From Dendrophyllia cribrosa (Eukaryota > Cnidaria > Anthozoa > Scleractinia > Dendrophylliidae), in NCBI GenBank assembly GCA_024195265.1, contig JAJLRJ010000010.1, positions 28,683,298-28,747,297 of the forward strand: a stretch of 64,000 bases of DNA, in the 5' to 3' direction. The position numbers and the translations under genes are program-made. The number at the start of each line of letters is the position of its first letter. Position 1 is the stretch's first letter. Of the stretch, positions 18,701 through 30,700 are shown piece after piece. Under the pieces are notes generated by a model. That model saw only the letters and a list, made by a program, of their open reading frames with translations, was not told where the DNA came from and did no database searches.

Positions 18701-21700
18701 GCACCCCTTTAAATTTTGAAATAAGCTTATTCAGTCATTTATGGTACATGTATATGACTTGTACGGAGAAATGTTAAAGTAAGACAGATCCCCCTCTGGA
18801 ATTTCTGATCACCCCCTCTTGGAAAATACTTTCTGGGATCACACACTGGAAAAGTAGCCAAAATCTAAAATATCACATAAACCACTGCAAAATACCAATT
18901 TAGCAATCAAACATTTGACGGCCAACAGACCCAATATGACATGATTCTAACATAGAATACCTTTCATCGTTCTCACATCTGTATGGAGCAAGGAAGGGTT
19001 TGCGCTTCTTCTGATGCTCTGTAGTGCTGCGCACATTCAGGCAATCGAAAAATGCATCCATCATCTCACAGAGCTTTGCGGTTGCCACTGCCTCAGGAGG
19101 TCCAAATTCCTTCAGCACTGCAGCTACTGACGCACTAAGGACTTGGGCTGCTAGGTTCACTCGCATGACAGCATAGGAGTTGAGGTTGATGTGTTCATAG
19201 GTCAGCTTTGGTAGCAATTTCAAACCCCTGTCCACATCCTGGTAGAAGATCTGTGCAATATGCTGCCATAAGATGTAATGGCCATCGTTCCACATATACC
19301 GTGTACAAGTACCGGACCCTGAGTGCAGCAGACAGTTCCTGGTGGTCTTCACCAAATGTGGGGCGTCTGAGAAGAAATACACAAACCGATGCGGTGCGTA
19401 CAGGTTGATAGTACGGTAGCAAACATCTGTGTCTGCATCTCCATCCAATGGCTTGTGTAGGCGGTAGAACCTTCTGTTGGGGGATGCACCATCGGAGGTT
19501 GCAGCAATGACCCATATATTACAGGTGGTCTCAAGAATGCAGACTGCTTCCCAGAACAAGGGCATCAGCTGGGCTGCAGTGACACCTGTCGTCGCAAAAT
19601 GAGCCAAGCAGAACTTAAGCTCTGTGCACACACCACGCACCAGGAAAACTAGTGCATGGGTAGCAATCTCATCAGTTTTCTCCAATGATCCAAAATTCAA
19701 GTCTGGGTCACCGAGATCTGTAAACCCGATAAGTTCCCCAGTTACTTTATCAAAGACTAAGTTTGACATGATCTTCATCTCATCAAATAGCAGCACCACA
19801 TATCTCTGAACATCAAAATAGCAGTCAGTTTGTGACTTCAATTCAGCAATAACTTCTTCTTGAAATCCTCTTCTGGGTCGGATAGCATTTCTGTAGTCCT
19901 TCAGACGTCGCTGACTTGGAAGCACAAGGACCTTACTATTTCTCAGTTCTTCGTAACAAGAAGGAGACTTAGCTGCCAGTGAAAGACAAAACCGTATAAT
20001 CATCGGATGGTACCGAACACCAGTTGCACTGCTTTTCAACAACTTTTGCTGTTGCTGCCAAAACAGATCCATGAACGGAGTCATACTGACAGTGGAGTCA
20101 CCAATTATCGAAGTGACATCATTGCTTAACTCATGATCTACCAAGACACCAGATTTTGTTATTTCTATCTTCATCTCCTCCAGTTGGCGCTCAAGCTGTG
20201 CACATTTCAGCCTTTGCATCTGCAATGTTAACTTGAGTCTTTCAGGTGCTGTATTGGTCACAGGTGCCTTTACATGCGCTGGTTCTGATAGCCTCCTATT
20301 CTTTGCTCTTGCTTTGAGCTCACTTGTATGACCGTATTCCATACAAGCTGTGCAGAGCTGGGCTTGTGGGCTGCAGAGTAATGTACAGTCAGGGGGCCGC
20401 CAGTACTGTTTCTTGGGGAACATATTCATTGAAGCACCATCATCACTATCGTATAAGGGATCCACAACCTTGGGAACAACATGTGGAATCACTTCTCCAG
20501 TCAATTCATTAGGGCTCACTCCAGGACAAATGAGATGGCATTCTATTTCTCTTACGAGATCCGACACTGTCACATTATTTATTGACCTCAGATATCTTGT
20601 ATAAAGTTCATGATCCTCTGGTAAGAACCATCCGTACACCGCAATAGTGTAGCCCAGGCTGTCATCGATAATAATTTGCAATTCTGGCAGCTGAAAACAT
20701 TCCTTCCTTTTTTGCAAAACGACTCTGTCGTGGCGCTCCTCCACTGTCCACTCTCTAATGCTTTTTAGACACTTGAGTCTTTTGCAGACATCTTCGAACC
20801 CCTTGTATAATTTCCTGGCCCTGGTATGGACTGCAGGGCCCTCTTGAACAATCTGCCGGGCTGGTCTGGATGGATGTTTTGGAGTGTCATGGCTTTTCTT
20901 GGGCATGTTTTGTGTCGGCAGTACCCCAAACTTCAGTTTCTTTTTGGTCATTTTTACAGATTGGACTAAAAGATGGTAAAGAAAAATAATCAAAACTCAA
21001 ACAATGATTCCACAGCAACTAACAGCACTCGAAAAAGATACTTCAGATATAAATATTTCAAAATGTTAATAATCAAGCAGTTGTCAAATAGAAGTTAAAA
21101 AGCAAAGTGCTCGAACACAACAGGCTGCGAAAAAAAGACAACACAAACAGCACTCACACATCATTTTTACAGATTTGAATGAAAGATGGTAAAGAAAGAA
21201 TCATCAAAACTCAAACAATGATTCCATAGCAACTACATGTGTGTGTGTAACAGACGCGGCGAGCCTGTTTCAAATTCACAAATGGACAGGGAAATCTGCT
21301 ATTTTCTGAAATGTCAAACATTTAATGTGCACAGAGAACGAAAAAGATACTTCAGATATATATATATATTTCAAAATGTTAGTAATCAAGCAGTTGTCAA
21401 ATAGAAGTTAGAAGGCAAAGTGCTCGAACACAGGCTGCGAAACAAATACAACACAAACAGCACTCGCACATCATCAGCTTTTACAGTTACTTACATATCT
21501 CTATCTCATCAGGTTTGAAGTGGTTCTCGCAAGTAAACACTCTGTCGTTGTCTATCAGTCTCTGCAACTCGCTATCCTTCTCACGGGTCTTTGTAATCTC
21601 ATTCAGCCACTCTTTCCTCCAAGTTTCGTGCTCTGCATCTTTCGGCGATGGTAGCTTGAATATACCGATACCTTTCCTTCTCCTGCACGATCCACAGCCC

Positions 21701-24700
21701 CAAACTGCACAGTTATCGCCAGGCATCCTCTATAACTACTCTTACAAAAACTTACTCGTGAATGTGTTGTCTGGACAACTCGGAATACGCTTCAAAACAC
21801 GGAAAATCGACTTCGAACATGCCACTCACTCGGGCGCCATCTTGGAAATGTTTGTGCACGGTCAATGTCACGTGACTTGTAAAATCGTAAACAAAGACAT
21901 GACTCTTTGAAGTTCGCCGGGTTTCCTAACCAGTCCCCTCTACTAACTATGCTCAGGGATAGTAGAGCGAGCGAAACGCGAGCGCGCGAGAAAATCACCC
22001 CACGCAAGAAATGCGCCTTTCTCGCGTGGGGTGATTTTCACGCGCGCTCGCGTTTCGCTCGCTCTGCTATCCCTGAGGAAAAAAGAGGGACTACTCGTAG
22101 TCTATTCAATTCCAAACACATCAGAGTTTTTAAACATTGAAACCTTTGTCTGAAACCTCAAATTAATAAATACACTGACTCATTAATGACAAAAGCTGAT
22201 CGTGAAATCATCACCCATTGGCCGGTTGTCAATCACACTCAATCACCCTAGGCCTAACGGACTGGCTTTAGTTGAAATGAACTGATCGAACTACTTGCAA
22301 CAAAAGGGCTACAAAGACTTACCAGCTATGAGAATAGTGAATTTCTTTCTGATTAGATCCTTGATGCATTCTTCAGGTCCGTCTAGGAAGTTAGCGTGTT
22401 CTATTGGATATGTTTCTTGCGTATCTTTAAGAAAGTCCTTAACTTGCGAGTAGTAGTTCTGTAAAACTTTCCGCCGATCACGAGTTTCCTTCAGGTTTTT
22501 TAATATCTTCTCATAACCCTATGAACAAGAAGAGATCCGTTAAGGCCCGTTGAAATGGTTCCAACATTTGCGCCAACAATGTTGCGACCGTTTGAACAGG
22601 TCGTCCAACGTTGTTGGAAGTGTTGAAAAACTTTTAACGATTGTTCTACAGACATTAGGCAAATATTAGAACCGTTTCAACAGGGTAACTTTTTCCAAGA
22701 AAAAGCTCGGAGAAAGAGGTGGCGAGAATTCAAACAATCAGTCTGGTTTGATATGTAAGTGCCTAGTAACCGCTAAAATGTCAGGGATATAATTTCTTAC
22801 AGTGAAGTCAAACTATAGTAAAACAAAGAGCAACAATAGAAAATACTGAATGCTTACAACTTTGAATCAAAACTTAGCACCGCCTTGCAACGCATATTAG
22901 TGCCACAACGAAGTACTGCTCACTGGCGGCCTCTATTTGAGTGATTACAGTACACCTTAGAATTTCATGCACTGACTCAAACGTTAGACCCGTATATTGC
23001 ATAGCATAGTAGCATAGTACACAGTACCACAGGAAATTAAGTACTGCTCGATAGCTTTCATTTGAATGGCTACACCTTAAAATTGCGTCCATGGACCCAA
23101 GGACGCGGCCTTGTTTTCACTAATATTAAAAGAGCACCACTGAATAGTACAGCTCGATAGCTTTAATTAGCACTTCCTCAGACTGAGCTTTAACCACCTT
23201 TTACAGCATAATAAACAGACGAGCGGTCACTGTCAAAAAGTCCAAGTCCAGGCTGCGTGCCTTGAAGATTATTAACTTCCTTAAAATTATATTTTTCAGT
23301 TCTTCATTCTAACTTTCGTTTGTAAACACTTCGTTTTGTGCTAAATCGGGCAATGAAGAACGTACCTGTTCTTCAAAAGCTTTATATTCAGTCAAAAGGA
23401 AAAAAATCAAGATCATTAGTTTTATTTGAATTATTATACTCTGTACACGTGCACCTTAGAATTTCGTGCAAAAACTCAAAACTTAGACCCAGTTCTTTTA
23501 CAGAATAACAGCACCACAGAAAAGTATTGCATTCTCAGTAGCTTTCATTTGAATGGTTACATTCAAGGGTTTCATCCACAGACTCAAAAGTTAGAACCAC
23601 CTTGTACAGCATAATAAACAGTACCAAAGGAAAGTGCTGCTCAGTAGCTTTCATTTGAATGGTCACACTTTAGGATTTCATCCACAGACTTAAAAGTTAG
23701 AACCACCTTGTACAGCATAATAAACAGTACCACAGGAAAGTGCTGCTCAGTAGCTTTCATTTGAATGGTTACACAGAAGCACTTCATTGTCACTGTCAAA
23801 AAATCCAAACTGTTTTGCAACATTATGGCAGCATGACACGAATATTATTAACTTCGAAGAAAATATTTTTTCAGTTTGTTATTCTTCTTCCGTTTGTTAT
23901 CACTTCCCTTTGCTCCGCTTTCAAAAAGGCGACCATTGCAGTGAAACCCTCTATTTATTATTATTATTATAAATGATACTAAACTGCGTCACTTATTTGA
24001 AAGTTTCGTCTTGGTCACAGGCGAATGATACCTTTAAGCGAATTAAAGTGTGGTTAAAATAGTTAGCAGTGCAAGCGATGCAAGTTATAATTTGCGTCTT
24101 CTTAAGAGCGAATGCCAGAAAATATCGAGCAAAATCGAAATTCAGCGGCCACAATGAAAATTTGTTTTTCGCCCATATTTGGTGTGTTGGGAGGTAACAC
24201 TAAGTTAATAATAGTGATGTAGTTTGTTTTTCAAAAGACCGCTTTAATTTTGAGAAAATCGGAAATATATATTTTCGCCGCCGGTGGGCTCGAAACGGGC
24301 AAAATTGATGGCGAAATTAGTAGTTACCAAAACATCAATCGTGTGCAAAAGGGAAAAAGGCTTGGAAACATCTGACCTAAAACGTTGATTTGGGAAGTGT
24401 TAAACATTTAAACTGATGTGAGATTGTCAGCTTTGCAATCAATTCAAATGCAAAAATTCACATTTTAGGGCACGCACTTTTCGAATTGACAAAAATTATG
24501 ATTTTACCGCCATCTTGCGATCCGATTTTTTTCCATGTGCCCAATGATAAATTTCGCCACGATTCATGCTATGAAGTATATAAGAATTATACTAAAACAT
24601 ATGTAAAAACTGGAATGGGTTTTTAATTTTAATCTTCGCACGAGTTCTCCGAAGTCGGATAAAATTTTGAGTGATACGTGCATAACTAATTAGGCGGTTG

Positions 24701-27700
24701 ATCACTTTTCAAACTGACAGAAATTATAATTTATTTTTGTATCCAAATCCCGGTTAAATTTTTTCTCTGTGTCTAATAATGAGATTCAGGCTTTAAGATG
24801 TTGAAGAGTTGTGGTAATAGCAGGTGAAAACTGTTCATTTTTTTTTTTTTAATTTAAGTTGCGCACGAGAAATTCAAAGCTGAAGAAATTTTGATTGACA
24901 CGATTTGTTCATTTGCCGATTTCCACTTTGACATCGTAAATGAAATACCTAGATAAACTTGACAATGTTTAATACCTTACCTTATCTGCCATACTACGTA
25001 CAACCATATTTGTCGTTTCAATATTCTCAGACTTCTCAGGCTGCTTTCTCTGTTTTAGAGCTTTGACCTCAAGGTCAAGCACGTGAGATACCAAATAGTG
25101 CCTAAACATTTTTGTCTTCGTTGTGCACTTTTTTTAAATCTCTCCAGAAAAGCTCTTTGGACCAGCAATTGGCTCTTTTGACGGTATAGTTGGATGGTTT
25201 CTTAATCATTCGATTACAAAACTGGGATAGAGGGAAAATGCATTATTCAACAAGAAATGAACATATCCGACGTTGCGTGACATTGCGCTAAATCTTTTGC
25301 TCCGGGTGGGAGAAAGGGGTGGCTCCTCCCGTGAGGTTATTGTTCATTTTTTTGGTGATCTCGTTTTATTTAAACGATTAACATGCTTAAGTAATTTGTT
25401 TGCAAATAAAAAAATAGAAATTTATTTTTCTCTGGTTATTCGCCGCAAGTAATTTTTGGTGGCCCAAATTTACATGTGACATGTACTGTACTTTGACAGG
25501 CACTTGCTGTGTAAATAAATGTGGAAATATTTTGTTAACAAACTGATTGGCAGTAACTTTGAACTATGGAAAAAAAAACTTGCTCATTCCTAGTGATTGT
25601 GGGAGGCCAGTGCGGTTATGACCGAAGAGACAGGAACAAATCAGTTTACCATTGCTGAGCTGTGAAAGCCAGGGATATAATTGGCCATAAGTCAACGTTT
25701 GCGTTTTACGACATATCTATTAAATGGGGCGGAACTTCTCGCAAACCCACCTCTTCGTTGTGTTAACCAGAATGAGGCACAACTAGGCGTAATCCATGTT
25801 CTCGATGAAAGATCCTTACTTCTAGTATAGGACTGGGCATTGGAATTTATACCAGGGAGATACAGAGAAAGCCATAGTGGCCGGTTTGGTAAACGGGGCA
25901 TGTCTTGACGCATAACGGTAGCTATAAGGAGAGCAGCGAACAAAGAGCTGGGGATGATGACATCCCTACACGTTTCTAAACGTGTTCTCAAGATAGTTGT
26001 GCCTTATTATGCATCGTGAAAGATGAAAAGCTCAAGGCGCAGTTGCCTCAACTAGAGACTGTCTTTTATAGACAAGATAACGCCGGCTCAGTTACTGCCG
26101 TGCCACTATTGTGGAAGCCAGCTTTTCCAGCTTTGCAATCAGGAGTGTCTGTGAAACGGATGGACTTCTCAAATGCTAAAGGCGACAAAGGAGCCTGCGA
26201 TAGGAAGGCAGCAACGATCGCACATGAGAAGCGATCTCAACGAGAACATCGAAACCGCAAAGCAAATGGTCGGACTCTTTCCAATCATCAGGGCGAGTTC
26301 CTGGAGTTGACGTTACTTTGTGTCCAAAAGCCCCCCATTACAGTAAAGTTGGAAGATGTGAGATTAAGATGTTGGAAGATGTTGTAAGATTTGATACTAG
26401 ATATTTCTAATACAAAGTACAGTGACGAAAGCTTGCGAGTCTGGAGAGCCTATGGAATAGGGACTGAAAAGAACATACCCTTCACAAAACTCGATGTTCC
26501 TCGAATAAGTACAGTTCCCTGATCTTACATGCGACGCAACTTCTGCCAAGAGTGTACCCGAGGCGCACTTTCTCAAAGTAAAGTCCAGGCTTAAGTCTTC
26601 CTCAGAAGCAGCTCAGAAATACTCTAATGTCTCAAGCATGATGTTTTAGGCATGGTAGACCCCCCGCGAAGTAAATTATTTTTCCCTTTGGAAGTAATGT
26701 TTTTTAACCCTAACAGTCACCAAAAGTCAAACTGGATTTGGCGCCCTTAAATTCCTTAGGGTTTGATTATTGTGGTCATGTGTCTGATGACGTCACAATG
26801 TGGTTAAAAGGAAACTTCAAATGAGGAAAGGATGGTTAACTTTGGCTAAAAAAAAAATCATACGCAATTTTTTGCCTCAATGCATTAAGACTATCACTGT
26901 GTATGAAAACAATGATAACAGGTCACGTGACGCAAATATTCGACATTTAAAGTAAACAGTGGTTTAAGGGTATCAGGTTTTATCGTGCTGCTCTGTTTGA
27001 GCCTGTAAATCACTTCAAAGTCATGATCGTTTTCAGATTTTATGCAAATAAGGCTCTGAGTCTTCCTTAACGTGCTTGCGGTGAAGAAGAGTCAACGAAT
27101 GATGCCTCCGGTGGTCTTCTTTTCTCCTGCCCAGTGGAAGGATGCATAAAGATATATCTGCGATTTTCCGCTTTGCAGCATGGCCTTGATTGTGGAAGAC
27201 ATAAGCGTACCCTGGAGCATGAAACTCTTCTTGACAGAGCTGTTTATAACTATGCCGATAGGCTTCAGCATCCATCCGGTGGTGTACCACTGATACAGGG
27301 CAGAAACGTTTCAAATGAACCACGTTTACCAATGGGATGGCCCTGAAGAGTAGTCAAGTTGGCCGAACTAGGTTTCGTTTTACTAGCTCTGAATTCCTGA
27401 CAAGGCAGCAGGTTTCCATTTTTTTCTCAAGACTGGCGGTCAAACGTTTCCTTCAAGACAATGTGAATGATAGCGACATCGACATCAACATAGTAAGCGA
27501 GGAAGCATTTGGCATGCTGAGAAGTTATTCTGAGAAGTTATTTTTCAGTACGTTGTACTCAGTCACCCCATCTACTAGAACAGCTTTTTTATTTAGCAGT
27601 TGCGAACTCACTAAAAAGTCAGATGCTTAGAGATATCTGCGAACACTTTATTTGATATCATACCCTTGCCAGTGGTGATTTTTTCCCCACAATGAACTGA

Positions 27701-30700
27701 AACCAGTTACAATTCTACAGTTATCTACAACTAACTTTGAAATACGAAGAGCCACGTTTTGTAAAAACCTTTTTGTTAATTTAAGATACGTCCTTCGCAT
27801 TGTCTCATGGTACGGAAATGTTTTGATCAGATATTTCTTCCTTTCCACAGGGAGGCCAAAACAAGCCTTCCTATAGTAAACCATATCGAGAAATGATCAA
27901 CAGTTGGATGTAAAATAAATAAAACATTATTTAATACAATTCAGAGCGAAAATCAATCAAAGTTCACTCTTCCAGACTTTAGTCTTTTTTTATTTCATAT
28001 TGTTTCTTTACGACAACCGTTTCCCTACTACCCACCCTCTGCGTAGACGAGTGTTCAGTCACGCAATATATGAATACCGAAGGTGTCGAAGTCACCAAAC
28101 GAATTCCACATTTTTTTATTGCTTTGTTTGACGACTTTGACCGAGTAGTCATATTCTGTATATTGGAAACATTTTCCTTTCAAAGTACTAAATTATTCGG
28201 TCAAATGAAGCAAAGAGAAGCTGTGGAATATTTTAGGTTCAATTTCGACCGCAGGCAAGTTAACATTGACCATAATTCGAATACGAGGAAAACAACCGAT
28301 CAGCATGGTGAACATTTGTCGCTTCAAAAAGTCAGGACAAATTCTGCCTTACACTCTAAATACACTCTAAATATGTTTTTATATCTTCGCTCCATTTTAA
28401 ATATTGTTGCCGTTTCTAAGTTGTGATAGGGAAACAACATCAACCTCCTCATTAGTTATGCACGTATCACTCAAAATTTTATCCGACTTCGGAGATCTGG
28501 TGCGAAGATTAAAACTAAAAACCCATTCCAGTTTTTACATATGTTTTAGTATAATTCTTATATACTTCATAGCATGAATCGTGGCGAATTTCATCATTGG
28601 GCACATGAAAAAAAATCGGATCGCAAGATGGCGGTAAAATCATAATTTTTGTCAATTCGAAAAGTGCGTGCCCTAAAATGTGAATTTTTGCATTTGAATT
28701 GATTGCAAAGCTGACAATCTCACATCAGATAAAATGTTTAACGTTTCCCAAATCAACGTTTTAGGTCAGATGTTTCCAAGCCTTTTTCCCTTTTGCACAC
28801 GATTGATGTTTTGGTAACTACTAATTTCGCCATCAATTTTGCCCGTTTCGAGCCCACCGGCGGCGAAAATATATTTTTCCGATTTTCTCAAAATTAAAGC
28901 GGTCTTTTGAAAAACAAACTCCATCACGATTATTTACTTAGTAATGCCTACCTACACACCAAATATGAGCCAAAAGTAATTTTCAACTGTGACCATGGTT
29001 TGCTCGATATTTACTGGCATTCGCTCTTAAAGCCTTTCTCAGTTAAGTTAGGTTAGGGCTAATCTTTTAAAAGGATGGGCACTATGCTAAATTTGTAGAT
29101 GAAAGTTGGTACTTTGAATATTTATTTACTGCAACCGATCTTAAGGGGATGAGATCAACTTGAGATTGGGTTGCGTGGCAATGTTATTAACTTTCTTGAA
29201 ATTAATATTTTTCAATTCCTATTTCTTCTTCAATTCCATTTGTTAACACTTCATTACGTGCTTAATCAGACAATGTACAAAATACCTGTTCAATCGTCAA
29301 TACCATCATAGTCAGACAAATCGTTTGAGAAGCTAAGAGTTTTAAAATGCAAGAACACAAGGATAAAAAAGCAAGAACTGAAGGAAAGGAAAAATAATGA
29401 CATAAGATGCTTGCGCTCGCAAGCCTGGTAGTAATGCATTATAAACTTTATTTGGAAGAATCTTACTGTCACACAATATCTCATTGCAAAATTTCGAACC
29501 ACCCAAAATATATCATTAACATATCCATACATTCGTTTCACAGTACTTTTATGTAACTTCAACAGACGAGATATCTGCCTGTTGTTATATTTCGGCCCAC
29601 TGATATTTGAGATAAATTACCCTCCAGCGCAAGTCTGTGCTATACATTACGACAAAGTGGAACTCGCTGAAAGTTTCCGAAGCAGTGCTCTCAATATAAC
29701 TTTGTGGTTGTCGTCACTGGAACAGAGAGTGCTTAATACATATAGTAGAGCAGGAACATGTTTTTTTCACACGATGTGATGTTTACAAAATAGTAACTCA
29801 AATAATAGTAACTTGTAGCGTTATGACCCTAACACCACAAACTTAAGGACATATTTGTCATTGGATTTCAGCCATTAAAATAGCACTAGTTTGTATAGTT
29901 GCAGCATGTTTTCCAACTTAGAAAATGGCGGCCACCACAGTGACATCTTCTATTAATAACACTTGCCTACAGCGGTTGTTTGAAACTATTTCGTCTGCAA
30001 CGCAGCCTAATGATGCCTTAGCGAATTAAATTACGGTTAAAATATAGTTGGGAGTGCATTAGCGATGTAAATTGTTATGGGGTCGATCACTGGCTACTTC
30101 ACCAACTACACTGAGTTGTGCCAAGCTGATTTTCGTTTAGACTTCGGTCAGTAGTAAGTTATGGGGCTTCTTTTTAAGGGATGGGTACTATGCAAAATAT
30201 GCACTGAGATGAAAAGGTGGGTAGGCACTGTGAATTTTGATTTACTGTTGCATGACTAGCATCTGAGAGCATCCCTGAGATTAACTTGAGATTTAATTTA
30301 TTTAGTTCAAGTAAATAATCCAAAATTTTACAGTACCAAAATCATCATGGGCTATTCAATACTAATTTCAAGGCTGGTAGTGAGACCAGCCCTCAGCTAC
30401 GTAACATTGAAGGTACAACACATTAAAAACGAATGTCGTATAAAATAGTGGTGTTGGATGAGACCTGTGTTTGTTTTCAGAACCAATTGAACTTGTGCGG
30501 TGAAAGAAAAGTATCTTTTCCCTATCGAATGAGCAATATTAACCCAGATTTCACTCCCAGAGTCAATTATGGAGACATGTTATGTGTGCTAACTTATGAG
30601 TTCGTGGACAAAATCCTATGGTGTGACCATTCAAATGAAACCTCTTTGGCAGTGCGTTTGCATGATACTATATTTTTCAATATTTAAAAAAATGAAATTT

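Larger units (their letters stand above)
14859..22104. mobile_element. Full-length two-gene P-type DNA transposon
   Basis: Termini start TAGACTACGAGTAGTCCC and match as inverted repeats over about 85 bp (left 14859-14945; right 21900-22104, with a palindromic insertion). The flanks carry a 9-bp direct repeat TTCAATTCC at 14850-14858 and 22105-22113. Inside are two convergent, uninterrupted genes: a three-exon THAP transposase on the minus strand and a two-exon C2H2 gene on the plus strand. The first exon of each lies next to a terminus. The element sits in intron 2 of GTPase copy 1. Intact frames, splice sites and ends suggest recent activity. A P-element target duplication is normally 8 bp; the extra base may be chance. 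Confidence 0.85.
24106..29026. mobile_element. 4.9-kb TTAA transposon with about 590-bp terminal inverted repeats
   Basis: Arms 24106-24697 and 28446-29026 are near-perfect inverted copies, starting GAGCGAATGCCAG and ending CTGGCATTCGCTC, both flanked by TTAA (24102-24105 and 29027-29030). A TTAA target duplication is typical of piggyBac- and Kolobok-type elements. The 3.7-kb interior holds only decayed coding pieces, so this copy looks non-autonomous. It lies in intron 1 of GTPase copy 1. Confidence 0.8.

Noticed and set aside
18900..18960. Open frame running past the donor of P transposase exon 2 to a stop at 18900
   Set aside because: Splicing at 18961 to 18424 restores a family-typical Arg-Phe-Gln sequence; the read-through tail has no family match.
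22900..23790. CRISPR-like array
   Set aside because: Units are 106 bp, degenerate, without spacer structure, and the DNA is eukaryotic.
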